Positions 1-8,735 of a DNA stretch of 64,000 bases are shown here, piece after piece. Source of the stretch: Paraburkholderia sp. Tr-20389. Lineage in GTDB: Bacteria; Pseudomonadota; Gammaproteobacteria; Burkholderiales; Burkholderiaceae. Under the pieces are notes generated by a model, which saw only the letters and a program-made list of their open reading frames with translations, was not told the DNA's origin and did not search any database. Both the position numbers and the translations under genes were made by a program. Every line of letters starts with the position of its first letter. Position 1 is the stretch's first letter. Location: positions 62,001 to 126,000 of the forward strand of contig NZ_JAAGPD010000026.1 of NCBI RefSeq assembly GCF_017104565.1, read 5' to 3'.

Positions 1-201
1 GATCGCGGGATCTCGTTATCGGATTAACGGGCATTGTAACGAAGGGTTCGATATTGGGCCCTGGTGGGCTGCCTGTCTGAGCGCAGCGCCGCACAGACCC
101 GCGCCGGCGGCGCGCGCAATGCCTGCGCGCGCCTCTTCCGGCATTCATGGGGCGCGCATCTGACGCTCACGCGGACGGGCGCAATGGCTAAAATACGCTT
201 C
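1..201. other. Left edge, upstream of birA
   Basis: No gene supported. The DNA ahead of birA contains only Arg-rich open frames on both strands; the birA promoter should lie here, but no clear hexamers stand out. Confidence 0.35.
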
Positions 202-1107
202 ATGACTACCCCAACCTCCCCCAGCCCTTCGGGCGACTGGCGAATCGACCGGCAGCGCGCCGTTGCGCTGTTCGGCCCGGCCGCGCATGACTGGCCGATC
301 GAGATCGTCGAAGAAACCGGCTCGACCAACGCCGACCTGATGGCACGCGTGAAAGCGCTGCCGCGCGAACCCGGCGCGCTCGCGCGGCCGATCGTGCGCG
401 TCGCCTATCTGCAGACGGCGGGTCGCGGCCGCCGCGGCCGCCCCTGGTACGCGGAGCCCGGCAATGCGCTGCTGTTCTCGGTCGCGTGCGTGCTGCCGAG
501 GCCGCTCGAAGGACTCGCGGGCCTGAGTCTCGCGGTCGGCGTCGCGCTCGTCGACGGTTTGCGCTCGCTGCCCGTCGCCGGACCCGGCCAGATCGCGCTG
601 AAGTGGCCGAACGACGTGCTGCTCGAAGGCGACAAGCTGGCGGGCATCCTGATCGAAACGGCATGGAGCACGCCGGACGCGAGCGCCGTCGTGATCGGCA
701 TCGGCACCAACGTGAAAGGTGCCGAGGAACTCGCCGCGAAGGTCGGCGCGCTCAACGCCGACGTGCCCGCGCAGGCTCGCGGCGCATCCCCGACGGCGCT
801 ATCGCGGGCGCTGCCCCACGCGAATCTCACCGATACCCTGGCCGCCGAGCTGAACGCGCTCGAACCGGCGTTGCAGCGCTTCGGCGCGGAAGGCTTCGCG
901 CCGTTCCGGCAACGCTGGAACGCCTGCCACGCGTACGCGGGACGCGATGTCGTGCTGTTCGAGCAGGGCGTGGAAATCGGGCGCGGCGTGGCGGCGGGCG
1001 TCGACGAACTCGGGCAATTGCTGCTCGATACGCCGTCCGGTCAGCAGGCCATTGCGACGGGAGACGTGTCGCTACGTCTCGCGGACGAAGGAAGCGGCGC
1101 GGCATGA
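202..1107 (+). CDS. birA: Biotin--[acetyl-CoA-carboxylase] ligase, monofunctional
   Basis: Activates biotin to biotinyl-AMP and attaches it to the biotin carboxyl carrier protein of acetyl-CoA carboxylase and related carboxylases, in the cytoplasm. The 301-residue product starts straight into the catalytic domain: EETGSTNAD near residue 34, the biotinyl-AMP loop GRGRRGRPW near 74, and KWPNDVLL with GILIE further on, followed by a C-terminal SH3-like part. There is no N-terminal winged helix, so this is a group I ligase and should not act as the bio operon repressor, unlike the E. coli protein. The ATG at 202 was chosen because upstream in-frame codons encode non-conserved sequence. The end overlaps coaX as ATGA, implying translational coupling. 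Confidence 0.95.
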   Translation: MTTPTSPSPSGDWRIDRQRAVALFGPAAHDWPIEIVEETGSTNADLMARVKALPREPGALARPIVRVAYLQTAGRGRRGRPWYAEPGNALLFSVACVLPRPLEGLAGLSLAVGVALVDGLRSLPVAGPGQIALKWPNDVLLEGDKLAGILIETAWSTPDASAVVIGIGTNVKGAEELAAKVGALNADVPAQARGASPTALSRALPHANLTDTLAAELNALEPALQRFGAEGFAPFRQRWNACHAYAGRDVVLFEQGVEIGRGVAAGVDELGQLLLDTPSGQQAIATGDVSLRLADEGSGAA

Positions 1108-1973
1108 GCGCGCCGTATCTGCTGATCGACGCGGGCAACAGCCGCGTCAAGTGGGCGCTGGTTCTAGCCGATGGTACACAGACGCACTCTGGCGCGTTTT
1201 CCCACGGCGGCCAACTGGTGAAGGGAACGGGCGACCCACTGCAATCAAGACATGAACCGGACTGGTCGGCATTACCTGCGCCCGGTTCTGCATGGTTATC
1301 GAATGTCGCGGGCGACGCCGTGGCGCGCCGGATCGATGCGTTCATCGACCGGCACTGGCCCGGTCTTGCACGCACCACGATTCGCTCGGCTCCGCAGCAA
1401 TGCGGAGTCACGAACGCCTACACGACGCCGTCGCAGCTCGGCAGCGATCGCTGGGCCGGGATGATCGGCGCGCGCGCGGCGTTTCCGGGCGAACCGCTGC
1501 TGATCGCGACGTTCGGCACGGCGACCACGCTCGAAGCATTGACCGCCGATGGCGTGTTCGTCGGCGGGCTGATCGCGCCGGGCTGGTCGCTGATGATGCG
1601 CTCGCTGGGCGAGCACACGGCGCAGTTGCCGACGCTGGATGCAACGGCCGCGCGCGGACTGCTCGATGGCGATAACGCCGCAGGCCGACGTGAGCCGGCG
1701 AAACGCGCCGCGTGGTTCGCGACGGATACGCCGCGCTCGTTGTCGTCGGGATGTGCATTGGCGCAGATCGGGCTGATCGAGCGCATGTGGCGCGATCTGC
1801 AGGATGAATGGCAAGTGCCCGTGCGGCTCGTCGTGGGCGGCGGCGCGGCGGGCGAACTCGTGCAGGCGCTCGGCGTGCCGTACACGCGTCACGACTCGCT
1901 CGTGCTGGCGGGACTCGCGCTGATTGCCGCGCAAGCTCCGGCGAACCCGCCGACGGACGCTCGCCCGGCCTGA
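1104..1973 (+). CDS. coaX: Type III pantothenate kinase
   Basis: Phosphorylates pantothenate, the first step of coenzyme A synthesis; type III enzymes are usually insensitive to CoA feedback. The 289-residue protein opens with the ASKHA-fold phosphate motif DAGNSRVKW (residues 9-17). Other type III motifs are [18 protein letters not shown] and GGLIAPGW, and [10 protein letters not shown] lies near the C-terminus. The start is fixed by the 4-base overlap with birA (ATGA), an arrangement common in Burkholderiaceae. It is probably co-transcribed with birA and the small gene that follows 39 bases later. Confidence 0.95.
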   Translation: MSAPYLLIDAGNSRVKWALVLADGTQTHSGAFSHGGQLVKGTGDPLQSRHEPDWSALPAPGSAWLSNVAGDAVARRIDAFIDRHWPGLARTTIRSAPQQCGVTNAYTTPSQLGSDRWAGMIGARAAFPGEPLLIATFGTATTLEALTADGVFVGGLIAPGWSLMMRSLGEHTAQLPTLDATAARGLLDGDNAAGRREPAKRAAWFATDTPRSLSSGCALAQIGLIERMWRDLQDEWQVPVRLVVGGGAAGELVQALGVPYTRHDSLVLAGLALIAAQAPANPPTDARPA

Positions 1974-2012
1974 ACGCCGGACACTGAACAGACAAGCTGG
2001 AGAATTCCTACG

Positions 2013-2252
2013 ATGCTGCGCTGGCTACTCGCCCTGCTCTTTCTCGCCAACATCCTCGCGTTCGTCACGATGCGCGGACTGTTCGGCCCGTCGCCGGCCG
2101 CAGGGCCGCGTGAACCGAATCATTTGAACCGGCAGGTTCGTCCGGATCAACTGCGCGTCCAGCCGATGTCATCGGCCGATGCGGCGGACCTCGCCGTCGT
2201 CGGCGGACCCGCGCCCATCGCGCCGATTGCCGCTTCGGCGCTTCGGCAGTAA
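2013..2252 (+). CDS. Small membrane-anchored hypothetical protein
   Basis: A 79-residue protein I do not recognise as a named family. Residues 1-19 (start MLRWLLALLFLANILAFV) form one hydrophobic N-terminal segment that could be a membrane anchor or uncleaved signal. The rest is a short Pro/Ala/Arg-rich tail with QVRPDQLRVQP in the middle. It lies 39 bases after coaX on the same strand and ends just before a terminator-like hairpin, so it is likely the last gene of the birA-coaX unit. In related genomes a small envelope or SPOR-type gene follows coaX; no SPOR domain is visible here, so it may be a shortened version. Confidence 0.6.
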   Translation: MLRWLLALLFLANILAFVTMRGLFGPSPAAGPREPNHLNRQVRPDQLRVQPMSSADAADLAVVGGPAPIAPIAASALRQ

Positions 2253-2280
2253 CGCTGCAAACTTTCTATGATGCGGGTTT

Positions 2281-2310
2281 CGCGCTCAGCCTTGAGCGCG
2301 TACCTTTTTC
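2281..2310 (+). terminator. Terminator at end of birA-coaX unit
   Basis: A perfect 8-bp stem (CGCGCTCA at 2281-2288, TGAGCGCG at 2293-2300) with tetraloop GCCT is followed by TACCTTTTTC on the plus strand. It overlaps the 3' end of the convergent rfaE2 gene. The T run is on the plus side only, so it should serve the birA-coaX transcript. Confidence 0.55.
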
Positions 2311-2768
2311 AACAGCGCCGTCGTCGAGCGGTCGTGCTCGAACGGAATCGCCAGCGCCTTGCCGCCCCAGCCGCGCACGAGCGCGGATTCCGGCAGCTTG
2401 TCCATGTCGTAGTCGCCGCCCTTCACGAGCACATCCGGGTGCAACGCCTCGATCAACGCGACGGGCGTCTGCTCCCCGAAACACACCACCCAGTCGACGC
2501 TCTCCAGCGCCGCCAGCAGCGCCATCCGGTCGGACTCGTTGTTGATCGGCCGGTCGTCACCCTTGCCGAGCATGCGCACCGAAGCGTCGCTGTTCACGCC
2601 GACGATCAACGTCGCGCCCAGCGCCTTCGCATCCGCCAGATACGTGACGTGCCCGCGATGCAGGATGTCGAAGACGCCGTTCGTGAAGACCACGGGGCCT
2701 GTCAGCGACGGACGAAGTTGAGCGAGGGCGTCGCGTGTCGTGAGCTTGCGTTCGAAAGTAGCGGCCAT
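2286..2768 (-). CDS. rfaE2: D-glycero-beta-D-manno-heptose 1-phosphate adenylyltransferase
   Basis: Transfers AMP from ATP to heptose 1-phosphate to give ADP-heptose, the precursor for the LPS inner core. The 160-residue protein is a stand-alone nucleotidyltransferase domain, equivalent to the C-terminal half of E. coli HldE. It has the cytidylyltransferase signature FTNGVFDILHRGH (HxGH at His37/His40), GVNSDASVR, and DVLVKGGDYD near the end. The kinase half is not in this window. The gene is convergent with the birA unit, and its 3' end is shared with that unit's terminator hairpin. Confidence 0.93.
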   Translation of the reverse strand: MAATFERKLTTRDALAQLRPSLTGPVVFTNGVFDILHRGHVTYLADAKALGATLIVGVNSDASVRMLGKGDDRPINNESDRMALLAALESVDWVVCFGEQTPVALIEALHPDVLVKGGDYDMDKLPESALVRGWGGKALAIPFEHDRSTTALLKKVRAQG

Positions 2769-2800
2769 GAGCGAAAACGTTGAGCGGGTTGGAACGGTGA

Positions 2801-2842
2801 CAAAAGAAAAACGGCCCGGCGGTTTGTCACCAGCCGGGCCGT
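2801..2842 (-). terminator. Terminator downstream of the diiron desaturase-like gene
   Basis: A perfect 10-bp stem, ACGGCCCGGC (2811-2820) and GCCGGGCCGT (2833-2842), with a 12-base loop. Read on the minus strand it is followed by TTTTCTTTTG, a good U tract, so it ends transcripts of the gene at 2894-3769 and insulates rfaE2. Confidence 0.8.
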
Positions 2843-2893
2843 CGTGTTTCTATGCGGCGCACGGGCTTCACGCCCAGCGACGCGCGGCCCTCA

Positions 2894-3769
2894 TCAGGCC
2901 GGTTGCTGCTGCGCAGACTGTTGCTCGGCCTGCAGACGCGTCACAACTTCCTTGCGATAGCGGTTCAGTTCCTGAGCCGTCGTGAACGAGCGTTCGAACA
3001 GAATGGACAGATTGTGCAGAATGCGCTCGATCACCTTCTTTTCCCAGCCGTCGTCGAAACGGATCTGCTCGTCGAGCCAGCGCTCGAGCCATTCCGGATC
3101 GGGCAGACGCGATTGAACCGTGTCGCGCGGGAACAGCGACTGGTTCACGTGCAGGTTGGTCGGGTGCAGCGGCTTTTCCGTGCGGCGCGCGGACGCCATC
3201 AGCACGCCGATCTTCGCGAAAGCGGCGCGCGCGCCGTCGCCGAAGTTGGTCAGCGCCTTCTTCATGTAGCGCAGATACGCGCCGCCATGCCGTGCTTCGT
3301 CGCGCGAAATGGTTTCGTAGATCGCCTTGATGACGGGCTCGGTATGCCATTCAGCCGCGCGGCGATACCAGTGGTTCAGGCGGATTTCGCCGCAGAAATG
3401 CAGCATCAGCGTTTCGAGCGGCGGCGCCGGATCAAACTCGAAGCGCACGGCGTGCAGCTCTTCTTCCGTCGGCACCATATGCGGCTTGAAGCGGCGCAGA
3501 TATTCCATCAGCACCAGCGAGTGCTTCTGCTCTTCGAAGAACCACACGCTCATGAATGCAGAGAAATCGCTGTCGTGGTGGTTGTCGCGCAGGAACATTT
3601 CCGTGGCCGGCAGCGCCGACCATTCGGTGATCGCGTTCATCTTGATGGTCGCCGCCTGCTCGTCGGTGAGCAGCGACCCGTCGAATTTGTCCCAGGGAAT
3701 GTCCTTCTCCATGTCCCATCGAACGGATTCGAGCGATTTGTAAAGTTCCGGATAAAGCATGGTGTTCAT
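2894..3769 (-). CDS. Diiron ferritin-like / acyl-ACP desaturase-like protein
   Basis: A 291-residue, mostly helical protein carrying a complete class-II diiron carboxylate set: Glu49 (ITEW), ExxH at Glu80-His83 (FEEQKHS), Glu128 (CGEIR) and ExxH at Glu158-His161 (DEARHGG). That pattern and spacing match soluble acyl-ACP desaturases and related ferritin-like oxygenases rather than ferritin itself. The likely chemistry is O2-dependent desaturation or oxidation of an acyl or similar substrate; the substrate cannot be read from the sequence. The C-terminus is Gln-rich. A purine-rich site (GGGGTGGG on the minus strand) precedes the ATG at 3769. It is monocistronic, with its own terminator downstream. 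Confidence 0.72.
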   Translation of the reverse strand: MNTMLYPELYKSLESVRWDMEKDIPWDKFDGSLLTDEQAATIKMNAITEWSALPATEMFLRDNHHDSDFSAFMSVWFFEEQKHSLVLMEYLRRFKPHMVPTEEELHAVRFEFDPAPPLETLMLHFCGEIRLNHWYRRAAEWHTEPVIKAIYETISRDEARHGGAYLRYMKKALTNFGDGARAAFAKIGVLMASARRTEKPLHPTNLHVNQSLFPRDTVQSRLPDPEWLERWLDEQIRFDDGWEKKVIERILHNLSILFERSFTTAQELNRYRKEVVTRLQAEQQSAQQQPA

Positions 3770-4320
3770 GATCCCACCCCTGTTCTGCGCAATGCGACGT
3801 CTGTTATGTCTGTTGCCAATGGTTTGCCGACGAACGGAAACTTTCGGGAACTTTCCCTGTCGTCAGCGCAGCATTGAATTTTACGCGGTAATCGGCTGCC
3901 AACGACATGCTTCTTGGCAAAAGAAATACTGCGGTTCGTGATGCGCACGCGATTTTTGTGCCTCGCATGCGCGGCCAACCGTGGGTGAGGGAGAACCTGT
4001 GCCTGAGGTCGTGCCAGCTTGCCGCCCGAACGACGGCATTTGGGTCCGCAGCGGACGCACCGGCACCGGACGGCACCGGATGAATGGCGAATCTGGCAGT
4101 TTTCGCGCGCGTCCGAGGACCAGAAAAAGCTTACACAATAATAGCATGCGGGCCCGTCGCGCCCCGTTTCCGGACTGTCGAAACCCATTTTGGGATTGAC
4201 GTAAAACAACGAGCGCGCGCGTCGCCGGCACGGTGTCAAAGTAATGTGCTAAGCGCGGCGCTGGCACCTCGGGCGCGCGGACCGATGCGGCCGCGCGCCC
4301 GTTTGTTCATCGCCAGCCGA
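3770..4320. other. Intergenic region between diiron protein and phaM
   Basis: About 550 bases with no convincing gene; the open frames here are short, Arg-rich and lack ribosome sites. It must hold the minus-strand promoter for the diiron protein near 3770-3900, but I see no clear -35/-10 pair. At its right end (4271-4300) is a perfect 10-bp inverted repeat GGGCGCGCGG/CCGCGCGCCC just after the phaM stop, with no U tract on the phaM strand; it could be a weak terminator. Confidence 0.5.
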
Positions 4321-5061
4321 TTACTCGGACGTCGACGAGGTCTTCTTTGCAGCCGCGCCACCCGCCCGCTTCGCGCCGGGTGCGCGCTTCGCCGCCGGAC
4401 GCGGCGCGTCGTCGGATCTGGCTTGCGCGGCGCCTGCCGCGTCAGGCTCGGGTGCCTCGTCCGGTTCGAGATCGCTCGGTTCGATGCCTGCGCCTGCTTC
4501 CGATGCACCCGTCGCGGTCGTGGCCGCCGGCTGCGCCATCGCGAATTGGGCGATCTGATTGAACTGCGCCTGCAGCAGATTCCACCAGCCCGATGCGTCG
4601 AATGCAGGCGGCGTCGACTCGCCTGGTTCGCCGGCTTCCTGCTGCGCGCTCGCGGCAGGCTGCGGTTCGGGCTGTTTCGGCGGCGCTTCGGCGGCCGGCT
4701 GCGTCATCGATTGCTGCGCGAAGGCGCCGAACGCGCGCAGTGTCGCGAGCGTCGCGCGCTGCACTTCGAGCGCCTGGATCGCCGACTGCAGCATGTTCAG
4801 ATTGAGCTTGAGCCACTGCTCGACGGCGCGCATGTCGGTGATGCGCTTGTCGAGTTCTTCGACGTTCGTGAGCGGCGCCATCATGTCGGACATGATCGAC
4901 AGCGACGGCACGAAACCCTGCGCCGAGCCCGGACTCGTGCCCGGAAACGCCGCGCCGAACGGCGTGAGGCGCATCATGCCCCACATGCGGTCGAGCATTT
5001 CAGCGGGCGGAAAACCTGGAAATCCGGGGAAGGGTGGCGTCGAGCCGGGGTTGTCGGTCAT
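4321..5061 (-). CDS. phaM: PhaM-type PHB granule multifunctional protein
   Basis: In Cupriavidus necator PhaM binds and activates PHB synthase PhaC1, coats nascent granules and tethers them to the nucleoid. This 246-residue protein fits that family. The N-terminus is Pro/Gly/Phe-rich (PPFPGFPGFPPAEMLDRMW), followed by a conserved helical core around residues 55-110 (LDKRITDMRAVEQWLKLN, then MLQSAIQALEVQRATL). A long Pro/Ala/Glu linker leads to a basic histone-H1-like tail (KRAPGAKRAGGAAAKK) suited to DNA binding. An AGGAG site precedes the start. It implies that the host makes polyhydroxyalkanoate; no pha biosynthesis gene lies nearby. Confidence 0.85.
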   Translation of the reverse strand: MTDNPGSTPPFPGFPGFPPAEMLDRMWGMMRLTPFGAAFPGTSPGSAQGFVPSLSIMSDMMAPLTNVEELDKRITDMRAVEQWLKLNLNMLQSAIQALEVQRATLATLRAFGAFAQQSMTQPAAEAPPKQPEPQPAASAQQEAGEPGESTPPAFDASGWWNLLQAQFNQIAQFAMAQPAATTATGASEAGAGIEPSDLEPDEAPEPDAAGAAQARSDDAPRPAAKRAPGAKRAGGAAAKKTSSTSE

Positions 5062-5245
5062 TGCTGAACTCCTGTGTTCGGTTCTTGCCTGTGGGGCTTA
5101 TCGATGTTCTAACGTCGAGGTTCGATGATACCGCGAGCGTTTTTCGCGTGAAGCGGGTGCGGCGCCGAAGCAATCGTGTGGCTATCGTGCGCCGCGTGCC
5201 GTGACGGTTTCGCGTTCGCCGATCCGGGCTGCAAAGCATGTGCGG

Positions 5246-6097
5246 TCAGAAAGGCTCCTTGCCCGGAAAGTCCGGCGCGCGCCGCTCGCGCAGCGACGCC
5301 ACGCCCTCGCGCACGTCGGGTCCCGCGAAGCCCATGAATTCGAGTGCGAGCGACGTATCGAAAGCCGGGCCCGCCGAGCGCAGCCAGTTGTTCAGCGCGT
5401 ACTTGGTCCAGCGAATCGCCGTCTGCGAACCGCTCGCAAGCTTGCGCGCGACTTCGAAGGTTTTCGGCAGCAGATCGTTGTCGTCGACGGCAAGCGACAC
5501 GAGGCCGATGCGCTCCGCTTCCTCGCCGCTCACGGGTTCGCACAGCATCAGGTAGTACTTCGCTTTCGCCATGCCGCACAGGAGCGGCCACACGATCGCC
5601 GCATGATCGCCCGCCGCGACGCCCAGCCGCGTATGACCGTCGATGATGCGCGCCGACTTCGTCGCGATCGAAATATCCGCGAGCAGTCCCGCAACGAGCC
5701 CCGCGCCGACGGCCGGCCCGTGCATCGCCGAGACGATCGGCTTGCTGCAGTTGATCACGTTGTAGACGAGATCGCGCGCCTCGCGCCATACGCGCGTGCG
5801 CACGTCGAAGTCGTTGGCCATGTCTTCGACGAGCCCGAGATCGCCGCCCGCCGAAAAGCCTTTGCCTTCACCGCGAATCACCACGACACGCGTCTCCGGA
5901 TCGCGGTCGACGTCGCGCCAGATGTCTGCCAGTTCGCGATGCATGTTCGCATCGGCGGTGGCGAGATTGCTCTTGTTCGCACCTTCGCCGCTCATCACGA
6001 TTTCGAGGATGCCGTGCGCATGACGCCGCACGCGCAGCGACCTGTAGTGCGCATAGAACGCGGGTTCGACCGTTTGCGATTCCGATTCGTGAGACAT
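5246..6097 (-). CDS. Enoyl-CoA hydratase/isomerase family protein
   Basis: A crotonase-fold enzyme of 283 residues acting on a CoA thioester. Visible are the oxyanion-hole segments [14 protein letters not shown] and [18 protein letters not shown], and the later GLVSLAVDD region. The position usually filled by the first catalytic Glu of hydratases lies in a stretch ([12 protein letters not shown]) without a clear Glu, so an isomerase, hydrolase or other crotonase activity is possible. The start MSHESES at 6097 was preferred; an alternative ATG lies three codons upstream at 6106. It sits 91 bases after the next minus-strand gene and is probably in the same catabolic unit. Confidence 0.8.
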   Translation of the reverse strand: MSHESESQTVEPAFYAHYRSLRVRRHAHGILEIVMSGEGANKSNLATADANMHRELADIWRDVDRDPETRVVVIRGEGKGFSAGGDLGLVEDMANDFDVRTRVWREARDLVYNVINCSKPIVSAMHGPAVGAGLVAGLLADISIATKSARIIDGHTRLGVAAGDHAAIVWPLLCGMAKAKYYLMLCEPVSGEEAERIGLVSLAVDDNDLLPKTFEVARKLASGSQTAIRWTKYALNNWLRSAGPAFDTSLALEFMGFAGPDVREGVASLRERRAPDFPGKEPF

Positions 6098-6188
6098 GGC
6101 AGGCATCCGAAAAAGCGACGCGTCGGCGTCGGACCACACATCAGGCGCGCGACGCAGCCGACGCTGCGTCACCCGAAACCCGCCGCGT

Positions 6189-7382
6189 TCAACGCGGCTG
6201 ATACACCCACTTGCCGTTGCTGATCTCGACCATCACGCGCGCGCGCTGATCGAGGCCGAGGTGATCGGTCGTGCTCATGTTGACGACGCCGTTCGTATCG
6301 GCGAGTCCTTTCGTCGCTTCGAGCGCGTCGCGCAGCGCGCGGCGAAATTCGACGGTGCCGGGCGCGGCCGCTTTCAGCGCAATGGGAATCGCGTTGTCGA
6401 GCAGCATGCTCGCGTCCCACGCATACGAGCCGAACGCCGACACGCTGCCCGGACCGCGCAGCTTCTCGAAGCGCGCGATGTAGTCGAGCGCAAGACGCTT
6501 CGAAGCATAGTCCGACGGCAGCTGTGCTGCGACCAGCACCGGGCTCGCGGGCAGGAACGTGCCGTTGCAATCGGTGCCGCACACGCGCAGGAAGTCGTTA
6601 TTGCCCACACCGTGGTTGTGATAGATCTTGCCCTTGTAGCCTCGGCCGATCAGCGTCTTCGGCGGCAGCGCGGCCGGCGTGCCCGCCGCGCCCACGACGA
6701 CGGCATCCGGGTTCGCGGCCATGATCTTCAGGATCTGACCGGTGACGCTCGGGTCGGTGCGATTGAAACGCTCGTTGGCCACCACGCTGATGTGGTGAAT
6801 CTGCGCAAACTTCGCGACTTCCGCATAGAAGGTTTCGCCGAGCGCGTCCGCCTGGCCGATGTACGCCAGCGTCTTCACGCCATGCTGGCTCGCGTGCTCG
6901 GTGATCGCGGAGGCCATCATCGCGTCCGTCTGCGGCGTCTTGAACATCCAGCGCCGCTTCGCGTCGACGGGCTCGATGATCTTCGCCGACGACGCCAGCG
7001 AAATCGCGGGCGTTTCGCCTTCGGCAACGACGTCGATCATCGCGAGCGAGTTCGGCGTGATCGACGAGCCGATGATCGCATCGACGTGATTTTCGGAGAT
7101 GAGCTTTTTCGTGTCTTGCACGGCTTGCGTCGTATCCGACGCATCATCGAGCACGATGTATTCGACCTTCTGCCCGGCGATCTCTTTCGGAAAGAGCGTC
7201 GACGTATCGCGCGCGGGAATGCCGAGCGATGCGGCCGGTCCCGTCAGCGACAGCACGAGGCCGATCTTCACCTGGGCGAGCGCGAATCCGGGCAAAACGA
7301 AAAGCGTGGCGGCGAGCATCGTGCGCCGGTTCGAAGCGCTCTTGCGCAAGTTTGAAAATGCAAACGTCCCGTATCGCGGCAT
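6189..7382 (-). CDS. ABC transporter substrate-binding protein, branched-chain amino acid (Leu/Ile/Val) type
   Basis: Periplasmic type-I binding protein of 397 residues from the HAAT/LivJ family. The N-terminus is a signal peptide ending near residue 36 (LPGFALA then QVKIG). It is followed by family motifs: [14 protein letters not shown], a ligand-loop region around [18 protein letters not shown] and [19 protein letters not shown] site lies 7 bases before the ATG. The ligand is unknown; family members also bind aromatic acids and amides. No permease or ATPase gene is adjacent, so it must use a transporter encoded elsewhere. The neighbours (enoyl-CoA hydratase, FAH enzyme, IclR) suggest an aromatic or acyl catabolic substrate. 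Confidence 0.88.
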   Translation of the reverse strand: MPRYGTFAFSNLRKSASNRRTMLAATLFVLPGFALAQVKIGLVLSLTGPAASLGIPARDTSTLFPKEIAGQKVEYIVLDDASDTTQAVQDTKKLISENHVDAIIGSSITPNSLAMIDVVAEGETPAISLASSAKIIEPVDAKRRWMFKTPQTDAMMASAITEHASQHGVKTLAYIGQADALGETFYAEVAKFAQIHHISVVANERFNRTDPSVTGQILKIMAANPDAVVVGAAGTPAALPPKTLIGRGYKGKIYHNHGVGNNDFLRVCGTDCNGTFLPASPVLVAAQLPSDYASKRLALDYIARFEKLRGPGSVSAFGSYAWDASMLLDNAIPIALKAAAPGTVEFRRALRDALEATKGLADTNGVVNMSTTDHLGLDQRARVMVEISNGKWVYQPR

Positions 7383-7580
7383 GCCTTTGTCTCCAGTTGG
7401 CTTTTTGTCATTTCTGCGATGCTGCGTGTTGCATGTGCTGTTCGCGATGTTCGCGAATCAGCGCGCGAGGCTCGACGACCTCGCGCGAGCGTCAGTGTAG
7501 CGGCGCGCGTGACGCCATCGGCATCGGGCGAAACCCTTTCGATTCGCCTGACGCCGCGCGCCGCCGCCATTGTCGCCTGG

Positions 7581-8573
7581 TTACTGCACGGCTTCGAGCG
7601 GCGCGACAGCCTGATCGATCGAACCGAAAATCGTCTTGCCCGCTTCGTCGAACATCTCGATCTTCACGGTATCGCCGAACTTCATGAACTCGGTCTGCGC
7701 GCTGCCGCTCTCGATCGTTTCGAGGCAGCGCTTCTCGGCGATACAGCAGTAGCCGCGCTTCGCGTCCTTGTTCGACACCGTGCCCGAACCAACGATCGCC
7801 CCCGCACGCAGATTGCGCGTCTTCGCGGCATGCGCGATCAACTGGCCGAAGTTGAACACCATGTCGGTGCCCGCATCCGGCTGGCCGACTTTCTTGCCGT
7901 TCCAGTGCACGATCATCGGACGATGCACGCGGCCTTCGCGCCACGCGTCGCCGAGTTCGTCGAGCGTCACGGCGACGGGCGCGAACGACGACGCCGGCTT
8001 GCTCTGGAAAAAGCCGAAGCCCTTCGCGAGTTCGGCGGGAATCAGATTGCGGAGCGACACGTCGTTGACGAGCGTCACGAGCCGGATGCTCTTCAACGCC
8101 TGCTCGGGCTTCGTGCCCATCGGCACGTCACCCGTGATGACGGCGACTTCTGCCTCGAAGTCGATACCGAACGACTCCGACGCACACACGATGTCGTCTT
8201 TCGCCCCAATGAAGTCGTCGCTGCCGCCCTGGTACATCAGCGGATCGGTCCAGAACTCGGGCGGCATTTCGGCGCCGCGCGCTCGGCGTACCAGTTCGAC
8301 GTGATTCACGTATGCGGAGCCGTCGGCCCATTGGAACGCGCGCGGCAACGGTGCCATGCATTCCTTCGCATCGAACGAAAAGGTGTTGCGCGCGCGCCCC
8401 TGATTGAGTTCGTCGTACAGGTCGCGCAGTTGCGGTGCGTAGAAGGTCCAGTCGTCGAGAATGCGCTGCATCGTCGGTGCGATGGCGTCGGCGACCGCGG
8501 CCGTATGCAGGTCACGGGAAACGACGATCAGTTGACCGTCGCGCGTGCCGTCCTTCAGCGAGGCAAGTTTCAT
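7581..8573 (-). CDS. Fumarylacetoacetate hydrolase (FAH) family protein
   Basis: A 330-residue protein of the FAH superfamily, metal-dependent enzymes that cleave or hydrate beta-diketo acids in aromatic degradation. The metal-binding Glu cluster is visible as GIDFEAEVAVITGD near the middle, with GAKDDIV before it and GSGTVSNKD near residue 260 as in the family. An N-terminal domain of about 80 residues precedes the catalytic part. Candidate substrates are fumarylacetoacetate or an acylpyruvate. The extended open frame upstream of 8573 is antisense to the IclR gene, so the ATG at 8573 (MKLASLKDG) is the real start. It is divergent from the IclR regulator, its probable controller. Confidence 0.85.
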   Translation of the reverse strand: MKLASLKDGTRDGQLIVVSRDLHTAAVADAIAPTMQRILDDWTFYAPQLRDLYDELNQGRARNTFSFDAKECMAPLPRAFQWADGSAYVNHVELVRRARGAEMPPEFWTDPLMYQGGSDDFIGAKDDIVCASESFGIDFEAEVAVITGDVPMGTKPEQALKSIRLVTLVNDVSLRNLIPAELAKGFGFFQSKPASSFAPVAVTLDELGDAWREGRVHRPMIVHWNGKKVGQPDAGTDMVFNFGQLIAHAAKTRNLRAGAIVGSGTVSNKDAKRGYCCIAEKRCLETIESGSAQTEFMKFGDTVKIEMFDEAGKTIFGSIDQAVAPLEAVQ

Positions 8574-8735
8574 GGCGGAAAAAGCGTGTGGATGACGATA
8601 AGAGGAATCTATTCTACGATGGTGAATCGGCACGGCCCAAGCGGAGGCTATACGCCGGCGATGTGCGGCTACAAAGCACGCGCCCTCTCCGCACCGTTCG
8701 CCGCCGTTTTTCTGCTCAACGTTCAACCGTTTCCT

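Noticed and set aside
202-400. BirA as repressor of the bio operon
   Set aside because: No winged-helix domain precedes the ligase domain, so DNA binding of the E. coli type is not expected.
4271-4300. GC-only 10-bp inverted repeat after phaM as a strong terminator
   Set aside because: No U tract on the phaM strand; kept only as a weak possibility in the gap description.
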